Below are positions 42,701 to 51,406 of a stretch of DNA of 64,000 nucleotides, one piece after another. Position 1 is the first letter of the stretch. Every line of letters starts with the position of its first letter. The stretch comes from an uncultured Verrucomicrobiota bacterium (GTDB lineage: Bacteria > Verrucomicrobiota > Verrucomicrobiia > Limisphaerales > UBA9464), in NCBI GenBank assembly GCA_903922605.1, contig CAIXUG010000006.1, forward strand, positions 1 to 64,000, read 5' to 3'. Both the position numbers and the translations under genes were made by a program. Under the pieces are notes generated by a model. That model was given only the letters and a program-made list of their open reading frames with translations. It was not told the origin of the DNA and did no database searches.

Positions 42701-42899
42701 ACAGGCGCTGAACCGCAGCGGAGAGCACAAGCCCCGCCGCGCAGTCCGCGAGGTTGTGGAATGCGGTGCTGCTGCACCGCTTGGGTCAGGATTGTCAGCG
42801 AGAGGTGGTGTGGTTGAGTCCTTCGTTCATCGGTCCGGCGGTTGAAAGCGCCGGAGCACCGGCGCAGTCCAAAACGCTGGCGCGCTCGGGCCCGACAAC

Positions 42900-42975
42900 G
42901 GAGCGCGGATGGTCACATCCGCGTGGCTGTGCCATCCGTCCGCGACTCTCTGGCGGACGAGACCGTCCGCGCTCC
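42900..42975. repeat. 76-bp palindromic element
   Basis: Ends GGAGCGCGGA (42900-42909) and TCCGCGCTCC (42966-42975) are inverted. Inside are two hairpins, CGCGGATG/CATCCGCG and GCGGACG/CGTCCGC. It lies in the 333-bp gene-free stretch 42701-43033, which also has a GCGGTGC/GCACCGC hairpin at about 42762-42779 and one end-like segment (AAACGCTGGCGCG, about 42871-42883) similar to family 2 repeat ends. Confidence 0.7.
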
Positions 42976-43033
42976 TTTTCGGCGCACTTCCCTCTCGTCA
43001 GCCGGGCGGCGCTGGCGGCAGATTTGGCGCGGC

Positions 43034-43567
43034 GTGAGGAACATCGTTTACTTCGACCTCGAAACCCAGAAGTCGGCCGAGGAGGTCGGCGGCTGGGACA
43101 AGATCCGCGACATGCGGATGAGCCTCGGCGTGACCTATTCCACGGTGCGCGGCGGCTACCGCATCTACGCCGAGCGCGAGGTGAACGAACTGCTCAAGGA
43201 GCTCCAGCGGGCGGATCTCGTCGTGGGCTTCAACCACCTGCGCTTCGACTACGAGGTGCTCCACGGCTACACGGTCATGGACCTGTCGCAGCTCCCCACG
43301 CTCGACATGCTGGTGGTGCTCAAGGAGAAGCTCGGCCACCGGCTCGGGCTGGATTCCATCGCCGAGGCGACCTTCGGCCTGAACAAGACGAGCGAGGGCC
43401 TGCAGGCGCTGGAGTGGTTCAAGCAGGGCAAGATGGCGGAGATCGCCGAGTACTGCTGCTTCGACGTGAAGATCACCAAGCTCGTGTACGAGTTTGGCGC
43501 GCAGAACAAGCAGCTCTTCTACAAGAACCGCTTCGGCGCGACGCTGAGCGTGGGTGTGAACTGGTGA
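43034..43567 (+). CDS. DEDD-type 3'-5' exonuclease (RNase H-like fold)
   Basis: 177 residues from the GTG at 43034 (RNIVYFDLETQKSAEEVGG). The first motif DLET holds the D-x-E pair; the second region is VVGFNHLRFDYEVL, and the third is AEYCCFDVKITKLVYEF with a Tyr/Cys/Asp in the expected place. These are the catalytic acidic residues of the DEDD superfamily, similar to stand-alone predicted exonucleases near helicases. The frame is open upstream to 42842, but that part is translated palindromic repeat. Role in nucleic-acid processing is inferred. Confidence 0.8.
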   Translation: MRNIVYFDLETQKSAEEVGGWDKIRDMRMSLGVTYSTVRGGYRIYAEREVNELLKELQRADLVVGFNHLRFDYEVLHGYTVMDLSQLPTLDMLVVLKEKLGHRLGLDSIAEATFGLNKTSEGLQALEWFKQGKMAEIAEYCCFDVKITKLVYEFGAQNKQLFYKNRFGATLSVGVNW

Positions 43568-43689
43568 CGGGAAAGCGGGCGACGGGCGGGGCGGCAGAAT
43601 CTGAACCATGCTGTCACGGCCACGGTTTCTGGGAACTGGCAAACGAGAATGTGGTGGCTGCGGTTGGGCACGTTGGCAGTTCGTGCGCG

Positions 43690-43855
43690 CCCTTCCCCCT
43701 CACCCCGGCCCTCTCCCTCAGGGAGAGGGAGAATCGGCGTCCGCCGCTCGGCGAAAGCACGGCGCTGGCATGGCCGGACGCACTCCCAAAGTCTCGGCCC
43801 GGACGCCCAGCTGCCCCTTCTCCCCAAGGGAGAAGGTTAGGATGAGGGGGAAGGG
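43690..43855. repeat. 166-bp MITE-like palindromic element, copy B
   Basis: Same ends as copy A (CCCTTCCCCCTCACC). Its right arm has a few changes (GAGAAGGTTAGGATGAGGGG). It fills much of the 363-bp space between the convergent exonuclease and the LolA-like gene. Confidence 0.85.
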
Positions 43856-43930
43856 AGCTTACGTCCGTCGGTTGCTTCCGATCGTCAGGCAAGCCCTCGC
43901 AATCGCGGCAACAGTATTTTTAGAACAGCC

Positions 43931-44761
43931 CTAGCGTTCCGTTCCGGGCAGGGGACGGAAATCATCCTGCTCGATCCGGGAGCGCATGTGGAAAGCCGAG
44001 AACAGCTTGCGGCCTTCGGCGCGCGTGACGAGGGAGGTGTTGAACCACAGGCCGTCCGGCAGACGGCGGCGTTCCACGGCAAAGTCGAGGCGCTCCACCT
44101 TGGCCACCAGGCCGCCGAGCACCGTGAGCGGTTCCTTCAGGTGCGCCTCCACCTTCACCAGCTCAAACTCCTCGACGTCGATCCAGATGCGGCCGGTCAG
44201 GAGGTTCAGGGCACGGTCGGCGTTGTCCTTGGCCACGGGGTCGGCCACGGGTGAAAATTTCAGCACGTAGGCCATCCGACCGTTGAGCAGCTCGGTGCCG
44301 TCCGACTCGTAAACGAAGCGGCGGATCAGCTTCTCATCCACGAAATCGGGGCCCCGGCTGCGGGGCTTGTCCTTGCGCTCGGTGAAGGTCTTCTTCTGTT
44401 CCGCCTCGTGTTCCAGCTCCCGTCTCTTCTCGTCGGCGGTGGGGGCGCGGTCGTCGAGCTTGAGCAGGCGGATGCGCTGGTGCTCGCCGCGCAGCTCGAC
44501 CGACTGCTCCTTGGTCTTGCGCTCCTTGACCGTGCCGTCGTCGGCCAGTTCCTCCATGACCGTGCGCCGGATGCAGATGTGATGCTGCGCGGCCAGCCGG
44601 TTCGTCGTGGTCCGGCTGCGCTCCAGAAAACGGCCGATCACCTCATCGGCGGACAGCGACAGCGGAGCGACCTGCGCCGCCACCGGCAGCGTCAATCCCA
44701 AGGCCAGCATCAGGGCTGGCAGCATCCCTCGCCATTTCATCCACCGTTTTGCTAGTTCCAT
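43931..44761 (-). CDS. Secreted protein, LolA-like / outer-membrane lipoprotein-sorting fold
   Basis: 276 residues. N-terminal signal (MLPALMLALGLTLPVAAQ). After a helical, charged region (SADEVIGRFLERSRTTTNRL), strands such as DGTELLNGRMAYVLKFSPV and GRIWIDVEEFELVKVEAHL resemble the half-barrel of LolA-type lipoprotein-binding proteins common in Verrucomicrobiota. A charged stretch of about 40 residues (KKTFTERKDKPRSRGPD) interrupts it. Probably periplasmic. No partner genes are adjacent; function unproven. Confidence 0.6.
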   Translation of the reverse strand: MELAKRWMKWRGMLPALMLALGLTLPVAAQVAPLSLSADEVIGRFLERSRTTTNRLAAQHHICIRRTVMEELADDGTVKERKTKEQSVELRGEHQRIRLLKLDDRAPTADEKRRELEHEAEQKKTFTERKDKPRSRGPDFVDEKLIRRFVYESDGTELLNGRMAYVLKFSPVADPVAKDNADRALNLLTGRIWIDVEEFELVKVEAHLKEPLTVLGGLVAKVERLDFAVERRRLPDGLWFNTSLVTRAEGRKLFSAFHMRSRIEQDDFRPLPGTER

Positions 44762-44804
44762 TTGGCCGAGTAGTCAAATGCGACGGCGGTGGAAAAAAGG
44801 GATG

Positions 44805-44991
44805 AATTTGGAAAACAGGAACGGAAAAAGCGGGGTCGGAACTCCCAAAATCGTAATCGTAATCTTAACCTTAATCCTAATCGCCGTTCTTCCTCTGGCC
44901 GATCCCCGCGAGATTAAGATTACGATTACGATTAAGATTAGGACGCAGACCAGATCCTTTCGGGTTTCCTGCTTTCCTGTTTTCCAGATTC
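44805..44991. repeat. 187-bp palindromic element with TTAATC-type core
   Basis: Outer arms AATTTGGAAAACAGGAA (44805-44821) and TTCCTGTTTTCCAGATT (44975-44991) match as inverted repeats at 16 of 17 bases. Inside, AT-rich arms of TAATC/TTAATC units at 44851-44883 pair with GATTAAG/GATTACG units at 44909-44940. The element fills the 331-bp gap before the transaldolase gene. Related core at 54661-54721; GGAAAACAGGAA-type pieces also near 28636 and 52775. Confidence 0.75.
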
Positions 44992-45092
44992 ATTCTCAGC
45001 CCGGGTCGACGACCCAGTTTCAGCATTGAATCGCCGGCCCCTTCAGCCGACAGTGCTAGAGAACGAAACGCAGCACCGTACCCATTGCTCCT

Positions 45093-46058
45093 ATGGCCGA
45101 CCTCCTTTCCCAGCTCAAGCAGTTCAGCGTCGTTGTCGCCGACACCGGCGACTTTGCCTCCATCAAGAAATACCAGCCGCGCGACGCGACGACCAACCCG
45201 AGCCTCCTGCTCAAGGCCGGCACGATGCCCGAATACGCCGCCGTCGTGGACAAGGCCGTCGCCGACGCCAAGGCCGAAGCCGCTGGCACCAATGCCGCCC
45301 TGGGCCTCGCAATGGACAAGCTCGCCGTCGCCTTCGGTCTCGAAATCCTGAAGATCGTCCCGAACCGCGTCTCAACCGAGGTCGATGCCCGCCTGTCCTT
45401 CGACAAGGCCGCGAGCGTCGCCAAGGCGCGGCAGCTCATCGCCATGTACGCGGCGGCCGGCATCCCCAAGGAGCGCATCCTCATCAAGCTTTCCTCGACT
45501 TGGGAAGGCATCCAGGCCGCTGCCGAGCTGAAGAAGGACGGCATCCACTGCAATCTCACCCTGCTGTTCTCCTTCGCCCAGGCGGTGGCCTGCGCCGAGG
45601 CCGGGGTGCAGCTCATCTCGCCGTTCGTGGGCCGTATCCTCGACTGGCACAAGAAGTCCACCGGCAAGACCGCCTATGCGCCCACCGAAGATCCCGGCGT
45701 GGTCTCGGTCACGAAGATCTATACGTACTACAAGAAGTTCGGCTACGCGACCGAGGTCATGGGCGCGAGCTTCCGCAACAAGGAGGAGATCCTGGAGCTC
45801 GCCGGCTCCGACCTGCTGACGATCGCCCCCGCGTTGCTCGAGGAGCTGCAGTCGAACGAGGGCACCGTGACGCCGAAGCTCACGCCCGCGCTCGCCGCCG
45901 CCTCGTCGCTGGAGAAGATTACGCTCGACGAGAAGGCGTTCCGCTGGCTCCACAACGAGGACCAGATGGCGACCGAGAAGCTGAGCGAAGGCATCCGAGT
46001 CTTCGCCGCCGACTCGCTCAAGCTGGAGAAGTTCCTGACCGAGAAGCTGGCGAAGTAA
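45093..46058 (+). CDS. tal: Transaldolase
   Basis: 321 residues, the size of TalB-type enzymes (about 317). It transfers dihydroxyacetone between sedoheptulose 7-phosphate and glyceraldehyde 3-phosphate in the pentose phosphate pathway. The Schiff-base lysine is in [12 protein letters not shown]; also [12 protein letters not shown] near the N-terminus, [15 protein letters not shown] and [14 protein letters not shown]. The start [11 protein letters not shown] is the family one. Cytoplasmic. Single gene with its own terminator at 46108 and a palindromic element upstream. Confidence 0.96.
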   Translation: MADLLSQLKQFSVVVADTGDFASIKKYQPRDATTNPSLLLKAGTMPEYAAVVDKAVADAKAEAAGTNAALGLAMDKLAVAFGLEILKIVPNRVSTEVDARLSFDKAASVAKARQLIAMYAAAGIPKERILIKLSSTWEGIQAAAELKKDGIHCNLTLLFSFAQAVACAEAGVQLISPFVGRILDWHKKSTGKTAYAPTEDPGVVSVTKIYTYYKKFGYATEVMGASFRNKEEILELAGSDLLTIAPALLEELQSNEGTVTPKLTPALAAASSLEKITLDEKAFRWLHNEDQMATEKLSEGIRVFAADSLKLEKFLTEKLAK

Positions 46059-46107
46059 GCGGGAGGGGGCCTGCTCGGACCGCTTCGTTTTAGGGAATTT
46101 ATCACAG

Positions 46108-46136
46108 CGGCCGGATTCATTTCCGGCCGTTTTCTT
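46108..46136 (+). terminator. Rho-independent terminator after tal
   Basis: CGGCCGGA (46108-46115) pairs with TCCGGCCG (46122-46129), followed by TTTTCTTT. It lies 50 bp after the transaldolase stop. Confidence 0.85.
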
Positions 46137-46162
46137 TATTGGATGACGCCTGTATGGGTGCA

Positions 46163-46329
46163 GCCGTTCCCCCTCACCCCGGCCCTCTCCCGCCAGGAGA
46201 GGGAGAATTGTCGGCCGCCTACAGGCGCAAACTCGGCACGGGAATGGCCGGACGCGCTGCCAGAGCATCAGCAACGCCGCCCGGTTGCCCCCTCTCCCAG
46301 CGGGAGAGGGCGGGGTGAGGGAGAACGGC
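46163..46329. repeat. 167-bp MITE-like palindromic element, copy C
   Basis: Ends GCCGTTCCCCCTCACCCC and the matching inverted segment ending GAGAACGGC. The centre shares GAATGGCCGGACGCGCTGCC with copy A (differing at one base, AC for GC). Lies between tal and pdxA. Confidence 0.85.
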
Positions 46330-46352
46330 AACCTTGCCAATCCGCGTTCCGA

Positions 46353-47369
46353 CTATGCGGAACTCTCCCCAACCGCCACCGATGGCTTCACCAGCCGCTG
46401 CGCCAACCGGATCGCCGCTTCCATGCTGGAAGGATCGGCCAGCCCCTGGCCCGCTAGGTCGTAAGCGGTGCCGTGGTCGGGCGACGTGCGGACGAAGGGC
46501 AGGCCGAGGGTCCAGTTCACGCCGGTATCGAAGGCCACCATCTTCAGTGGCACCAGTCCCTGGTCGTGATACATCGCCACCACGGCGTCGAAGTCGCCGC
46601 GAAAGACCCGGTGAAACAGCGTGTCGGCGGCGGAGGGTCCGTGACAATCCACGCCGCGCGACTTCGCCAGCGCGATGGCGGGCGCGATCACGTCGATTTC
46701 TTCGCGGCCCATCTTGCCGCCTTCGCCCGCGTGCGGATTCAGGCCGCACACGCCAATGCGCCGGCGCGACAGGCCGAGGCGGGCGCAGGCTTCGGCCGCC
46801 AGCTCGATGGTCTGCGCGATGCCTTCGACGGTGAGCGCGACGGCCACGTCTTTGAGCGGCAGGTGCGTTGTGGCGAGGGCGACGCGGAGCCAGCGTTCCC
46901 GGTCGTCGTGGCCCAGCAACATCATCGCCGTGCGCGAGGCTCCGGCGAGTTCGCTCAGAAATTCGGTCTGGCCGATGAACGGCTGGCCGGCGCGGATGAT
47001 CGCCTCTTTGCTGACGGGCGCGGTAATGATCCCGGCCAGTTCGCCCGCGAGGCACAGGCGGGCGCCTTCGCGCAACCAGCGCACCGCCGCGAGCGAAGCT
47101 TCGGGGGCACCGGCCGGCAAGCCAACGGGCAGCGGCACGCCTTCCGGGTCGTGGACATAGACGCGGCTGGCGACCGTTTCGCGTTCACTCCAGCGCGGCA
47201 GATCGGCCTCGACACCGAGCAGGCCGCACAGTTCGCGCACTACGCCATTATCGCCGATCAGCACGTAGCGGGTGTCCTCGTCAGCGATCACTTCGCGGGC
47301 GAGCGCCTTCAGCGCGACCTCGGGGCCGATGCCGGTGATGTCGCCAAGCGTGATGCCAAGCGCGAGCAT
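46353..47369 (-). CDS. pdxA: 4-hydroxythreonine-4-phosphate dehydrogenase
   Basis: 338 residues. It oxidises 4-phosphohydroxy-L-threonine in the DXP-dependent pyridoxal phosphate pathway, using NAD. LGITLGDITGIGPEVALKAL is the family N-terminus; the metal-binding His residues are in ATTHLPLKDVA, CGLNPHAGEGG and AMYHDQGLVPLK, and TLGLPFVRTSPDHGTAYDLAG is also typical. The gene starts 4 bp after pheA ends and is most likely translated from the same message, linking vitamin B6 and phenylalanine synthesis in one operon. Confidence 0.93.
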   Translation of the reverse strand: MLALGITLGDITGIGPEVALKALAREVIADEDTRYVLIGDNGVVRELCGLLGVEADLPRWSERETVASRVYVHDPEGVPLPVGLPAGAPEASLAAVRWLREGARLCLAGELAGIITAPVSKEAIIRAGQPFIGQTEFLSELAGASRTAMMLLGHDDRERWLRVALATTHLPLKDVAVALTVEGIAQTIELAAEACARLGLSRRRIGVCGLNPHAGEGGKMGREEIDVIAPAIALAKSRGVDCHGPSAADTLFHRVFRGDFDAVVAMYHDQGLVPLKMVAFDTGVNWTLGLPFVRTSPDHGTAYDLAGQGLADPSSMEAAIRLAQRLVKPSVAVGESSA

Positions 47370-47373
47370 GGCG

Positions 47374-48444
47374 CTAATCGGAGTTGGGATAGCTGCCCAG
47401 GACCTTCACGAAGCTGCAATGCTGGCCGAGCTGCGCGATGGCCTTGGCGACTTTCGGCTCCTTGGCGTGACCATCGCAATCGACGAAGAAGAAGTACTCC
47501 CACGCCTTCCGCTTGCTCGGGCGCGACTCGATCTTGGTCATGTTGATGCGGAAACGGCGGAACGGCGCGAGCGCCCGGTGCAGAGCACCCGCCTCGTCGC
47601 GCAGGCTGAACATGAGGCTGGTGCGGTCCAGGCCGGCCTTGCCGCTAGGCGGCGGACAGGTGCGGCCGAGCACCAGGAAGCGCGTGGCATTAGCGGCGTT
47701 ATCCTGGATGTCCGCTTCCAGGACGGGCAAAGCGTATTTCTCCGCGGCGAAAATCCCGCAGATGGCGGCGGAAGTCTTTTCCGTGGCCGCCAGCTCGGCG
47801 CTGCGGGCGTTGGAGCTGGTCTCAATCAGTTCGGCGTGCGGGAAGTGCCGGTGAATCCAGCCCCGACACTGCGCGAGCGTCTGCGGATGCACATAGAGCC
47901 GGTTGATCCGGTCACGCTTGCCGATGCTGACGAGACAGTGGCGTATGCGAAGCACCACCTGCGCGACGATCTGCAGGTCGCTGTCCACGAACATGTCGAG
48001 CGTGTGCGTGACGACGCCCTCGGTGGAATTCTCAACCGGCACGACGCCGTAGTCAGCCCGCTGCTTGGAAACCTCGTGGAAAACGTCGGCGATGGTCTTC
48101 TGGGACGTGTAAAGCAGGCTCGCCCCGAAGCGGCGCATGGCGGCCTCATGCGTGTAGGTCGCCTCGGGCCCGAGGTACGCGATGGTGAGGCTCTTCTCCA
48201 GCGACAGCGCGCTCGACATCACCTCGCGATAGATGGCGCGCAGGCCGTCGTTGGTGATCGGCCCCTGGTTCAGCTTGGTGACCTTCTGGAAGACGGCGCG
48301 TTCGCGCTGCGGCGCGTAAATTTCCTCGCCGGCCTTGAGTTTCAGCGCGCCGATTTCAAGGACGTGCTTCGTGCGCTCGTTGAGGAGGTGCACGATCTGC
48401 GCGTCGAGCGCATCGATGGCCTGGCGGTGCTCTGGCAGGGACAT
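47374..48444 (-). CDS. pheA: Bifunctional chorismate mutase / prephenate dehydratase
   Basis: 356 residues from the ATG at 48444. Residues about 1-85 form an AroQ chorismate mutase (EHRQAIDALDAQIVHLLNER). Residues about 88-270 are prephenate dehydratase (IAYLGPEATYTHEAAMRRFG, DYGVVPVENSTEGVV, and the TRF motif in ANATRFLVLG). An ACT domain (TSLMFSLRDEAGALHRAL, then MTKIESRPSKRKAWEYFFFVD) provides phenylalanine feedback inhibition; both GALH and ESRP are present. Makes phenylpyruvate for Phe synthesis. The start is chosen because an upstream ATG only adds Gly/Pro-rich residues. Four bases from pdxA. Confidence 0.94.
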   Translation of the reverse strand: MSLPEHRQAIDALDAQIVHLLNERTKHVLEIGALKLKAGEEIYAPQRERAVFQKVTKLNQGPITNDGLRAIYREVMSSALSLEKSLTIAYLGPEATYTHEAAMRRFGASLLYTSQKTIADVFHEVSKQRADYGVVPVENSTEGVVTHTLDMFVDSDLQIVAQVVLRIRHCLVSIGKRDRINRLYVHPQTLAQCRGWIHRHFPHAELIETSSNARSAELAATEKTSAAICGIFAAEKYALPVLEADIQDNAANATRFLVLGRTCPPPSGKAGLDRTSLMFSLRDEAGALHRALAPFRRFRINMTKIESRPSKRKAWEYFFFVDCDGHAKEPKVAKAIAQLGQHCSFVKVLGSYPNSD

Positions 48445-48875
48445 GGCGGGAAGAACCATGCCCGGTCCGCCGCCGGGGGCGAAGCCCAAAGCGCGCGGTG
48501 AAGCAGGAGACAGGAGACCGGAGGGATTTCATCCGGAGTCAGGAGGAGGGGCGGGTGGAGCGCAGCAATCCCGTTTTATGGAATGTTTGCCGAGGCCAGC
48601 GTGCTCGATGAAAGCGGTAAGCCGGGAACACCGTGGAGTTCCTCGGGTCGCAGAGCGATTCAGTGACAGTAGCCATGGGTTGCCAGACCCACGGTTTGGA
48701 GCCTATCCCGCGAGCGTCACGGAGTGAACGCCTGAGGCGTGGACACTGGCGGAAGCTTCATTCGTCGCTACGCGACGCGGCCTTGGATCATCGACCACCG
48801 GAGGCTCCGCCCACGGCCACGATCATGCCCTCGCTCCGCGAGGATAATCAAATCCGTCCAACTGCGAGAGTTCGG
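48445..48875. other. Gene-free stretch with many short palindromes
   Basis: No credible ORF. It holds a row of short imperfect palindromes spaced 20-60 bp apart: CGCCTGAGGCG (48730-48740), GTCGCTACGCGAC (48765-48777), CTCGCTCCGCGAG (48830-48842), and the segment GGGTTGCCAGACCCACG (48677-48693). It looks like decayed REP-type repeat DNA between the divergent-looking pheA and the small gene at 48876. Confidence 0.5.
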
Positions 48876-49166
48876 CTAAGGTATGGGCAGGGTTTCGCAT
48901 TTGGCCGCTTCGACTCCGACGATTTTCGCGATGGCGATCGAATCGTGGTTGCGCGGGGCGCCTTCCACGCTGGTGATTTCCACGAGGATGGTTTCGTGGG
49001 TTTTGGGGTCGGTCAGCTGGTAGCGTTTTCCCAACTGGATGTTGAACCCGTAATCCCAGGGAAATGAAGCCGGGTTGTCCGGGTGCGGGTCGGGGTCGTA
49101 GTCCCAGCTTCCGTGGTTCAGCGCGTCACAGCGGATCCAGATATTTCTCTCGATGGCAGGTTTCAT
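48876..49166 (-). CDS. Hypothetical protein, 96 residues
   Basis: Start at 49166 (MKPAIERNIWIRCDALNHGSW), where AGGAA sits six bases upstream as a ribosome-binding site. A soluble small protein with Asp/Pro-rich DYDPDPHPDNPASFPWDYG and later beta strands (VEITSVEGAPRNHDSIAIA). No family recognised. It stands alone between repeat DNA and the divergent YgfZ-like gene. The longer frame to 49301 is probably not translated. Confidence 0.55.
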   Translation of the reverse strand: MKPAIERNIWIRCDALNHGSWDYDPDPHPDNPASFPWDYGFNIQLGKRYQLTDPKTHETILVEITSVEGAPRNHDSIAIAKIVGVEAAKCETLPIP

Positions 49167-49359
49167 AAGCATTTCCTCTGCGGTGCGGTGAGGGCGTATT
49201 TTTACGCTGGCCGATGACCCTCTTTGCCGGCTCGGCCGCGACGGAACGCCATTCTCCGACACTCCCAACCTTCCACTGCTTTTCCGGTTTTCCAAACTCA
49301 AACTGGGTAGGGTTTACCAGCCTTTCGCCGAACGGCGTTACAAGCTATCATCGCGCGCC

Positions 49360-50454
49360 ATGACTCCGCTCGTGCTCCATGAAGTCCACGCCGCGCTCGA
49401 CGCCCGGTTCACCGAGGTGAACGGCCACGAGGTCGCGGCCGACTATGGCGACTGGCTGGCGGAACACGCCGCGCTCCGTACTGCCGCCGGGGTCGGCGAC
49501 CTGAGCTTTCGCGGGCGGATCTGCCTCACGGGCGAGGACCGCGTGCGGCTGCTGAACGGCCAGGTGACCAACGACGTGAAGGCGCTGCCCCCGGGCACCG
49601 GCTGTCACGCCGCCTTCTGCAGCCCCAAGGGCCGGCTGGTGGCGGATGCCTTCATCTACGCGCTGCCGCAGGAGCTGCTGCTGGATTTCGAGCCGGGCCT
49701 GACGGAAGCGCTGAAGCAGCGGCTGGAGCACCACATCGTCGCCGAGGATGTGCAGGTCGTGGAAGTGGCTCCCTATTACGGCCTGTTCACTGTGCAGGGC
49801 CCGCGCGCGGCGGAAGTCGTCAGCAAGCTGGGGCTGTTCCCCGAGCTGCCGGCCAAGCCCCTGGCCTTTGCCTCCGCCAGCGACGCGACGCTCGGCGAGC
49901 TGTACCTGATGAACCACGCCCGCACCGCGTCCGCCGGATTCGACCTGTTTGTGCCCACGGATGCGCTGGCGGCGGTGCTCGACAAGCTCGTCGCGGCGGC
50001 CCGGGAGGTCGGCGGCCGGCTGGTGGGCTTTACGGCGCTGGAAGTAGCGCGCTTCGAGGCGGGCCTCCCGCGCTTCGGCATTGAGATGGATGAGACGCAC
50101 CTGCCGCCCGAGGCCGGGTTGGACCGCGACGCGATCAGCTACACCAAGGGCTGCTACACCGGTCAGGAAACGATCGCGCGCATCCGCACCTACGGCCAGG
50201 TGACCAAGGCCCTGCGCGGCCTGCGCCTGGCCGACGACCTCGCCGCCCTGCCGATCAAGGGCGACAAAATTATCAAGGATGGCCGTGACGTGGGCACCAT
50301 CGTGAGCGCCCTGAAATCACCGGCCCTGCACCAGAACCTCGCCCTCGCCTACATCCGCAAGGAATGCAACGCCCCAGGCACCGCGCTGACCCTCCGGACC
50401 GCCACCGGCGAAAGCCAGGTGGAGATTGTGAAACTGCCGTTCGGGGCGGAGTGA
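49360..50454 (+). CDS. ygfZ: YgfZ/GcvT-domain protein (iron-sulfur cluster assembly factor)
   Basis: 364 residues. It belongs to the tetrahydrofolate-binding GcvT-like fold. The defining motif KGCYTGQETIARI (about residues 264-276), with its invariant Cys, is present, as are LLNGQVTNDVKAL near residue 65 and SPKGRLVADAFIY. YgfZ (IbaG-type folate protein) supports maturation or repair of some [4Fe-4S] enzymes such as MiaB. Residues after 290 form the C-terminal beta-barrel. The gene is followed by a family 2 repeat. Confidence 0.85.
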   Translation: MTPLVLHEVHAALDARFTEVNGHEVAADYGDWLAEHAALRTAAGVGDLSFRGRICLTGEDRVRLLNGQVTNDVKALPPGTGCHAAFCSPKGRLVADAFIYALPQELLLDFEPGLTEALKQRLEHHIVAEDVQVVEVAPYYGLFTVQGPRAAEVVSKLGLFPELPAKPLAFASASDATLGELYLMNHARTASAGFDLFVPTDALAAVLDKLVAAAREVGGRLVGFTALEVARFEAGLPRFGIEMDETHLPPEAGLDRDAISYTKGCYTGQETIARIRTYGQVTKALRGLRLADDLAALPIKGDKIIKDGRDVGTIVSALKSPALHQNLALAYIRKECNAPGTALTLRTATGESQVEIVKLPFGAE

Positions 50455-50560
50455 TTAGGTTAAGCTGGAACGCAGGAAAGGGGCATTATCTGGCGGCCAA
50501 TATGAACCCCTGAATCTGATAGGCGCAGAAGGGGATCAATGGCTCGGTGCATCCGGTGAG

Positions 50561-50714
50561 CGCGCCAGCGTCATGGAGTGCGTGCGGCGGAGCGGAGCGC
50601 AGACGCCGCTTTCGTCCGCGAGCGATGGAGTGGACTAACCCGGATCGCAATTCGTGTGCCCATCCGGCGGACGAAAGCGGTGGCAAGCCACCCGCACTCC
50701 ACGACGCCATCGCG
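50561..50714. repeat. 154-bp palindromic element, family 2, copy 2
   Basis: Same layout as 31375-31529: ends CGCGCCAGCGTCATGGAGTG and CACTCCACGACGCCATCGCG, inner GCGGAGCGGAGCGCAG and GTGGCAAGCCACCCGCACTCC. It marks the left side of the low-GC island at 50.9-52.6 kb; the rest of 50455-50906 has no gene. Confidence 0.8.
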
Positions 50715-50906
50715 TTCGCCGCAACTGCATTTGGGTCGGAAACCCCTGGTGGCCCGCAATGGTCTGCAGCGTTTTGTGAAATACCAGTGGGACGTATGGA
50801 AATATAGTGCCCGCATCTTAAGAAATCGGCACTTACCCACGGCTTAACACTTGCCGGGCGAGGATGGATGGTTTGAGCTTCAAGCCCAGAGAAAGCCCGG
50901 AATCCA

Positions 50907-51131
50907 ATGCCACCCGACAACTGCCATCTTCCCCGGCCCGTCCCCCAAGTCATGGTGTCCAGCACCTTCACGGACTTGGTTGAGCATCGTAGGGCTCTGA
51001 TCAAGTCTCTCAACGAACATGATCTGCGTCCAAATGTGATGGAGTACGACAGCGCCAAAACGGCCGGAGAATTGGGCCGCCATCGCGTTCCAGCGCGACA
51101 CCGGCCCGGCAACCAGGACTCACTGCCATGA
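50907..51131 (+). pseudogene. Truncated DUF4062-type domain remnant
   Basis: PQVMVSSTFTDLVEHRRAL and then LRPNVMEYDSAK are the hallmark start of DUF4062 (SST-F-x-DL...R...ME), an N-terminal module of several signalling and defence proteins. Homology ends near codon 55 (about 51070) and the frame then runs into unrelated residues and stops at 51131. The full proteins are several hundred residues, so this is a broken 5' fragment left at the edge of the island. Confidence 0.6.
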
Positions 51132-51259
51132 GCCCCGAGCACTACACGACGACGATCTACACGGACGGCGCGACAACGGCGGTCCGAGTAACCCGACGCG
51201 GGAAGAAGATGGGGGAGCGGCCCATGCCAATGCCCTCGGCCGAGGCCGCGCTCGCCTAG
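51128..51259 (+). pseudogene. Small ORF or remnant of a short accessory protein
   Basis: 43 codons (MSPEHYTTTIYTDGATTAVRV onward) ending at TAG 51257-51259. The ATG overlaps the stop of the DUF4062 fragment. After the stop the same frame continues for a few codons beginning TGC CGG GAG. From memory, short phage- and island-type proteins of this kind read ALAWC here, so the TAG may be a mutated Trp codon. Low confidence. Confidence 0.25.
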
Positions 51260-51369
51260 TGCCGGGAGCGGTCGGCGTGCCTGGTCGTGATGTCTGCGTC
51301 GCATCGAGTGGAGAGAAACTGATTGCCAAGCTTCGACCGACGTTGCCGAGAGGATTTGCAGTAGAATTC

Positions 51370-51396
51370 TTGCATATCCTTAAAACTGCTGATAAT
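51370..51396 (+). promoter_or_regulatory. Candidate promoter of the Clp-fold protease gene
   Basis: TTGCAT (51370-51375) as -35 and GATAAT (51391-51396) as -10 with a 15-bp spacer in an AT-rich stretch. The ATG at 51407 is only 11 bp after the -10, so the message would be nearly leaderless. The spacer is shorter than ideal. Confidence 0.35.
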
Positions 51397-51406
51397 TGCC
51401 TTAACA

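Noticed and set aside
42842-43033. Upstream extension of the DEDD exonuclease
   Set aside because: The extension translates a palindromic repeat; the conserved domain begins directly after the GTG at 43034.
44851-44940. Tandem TAATC units as a possible CRISPR or satellite array
   Set aside because: Units are 6 bp, imperfect and arranged as two inverted arms, i.e. a hairpin; no spacers and no cas genes are present.
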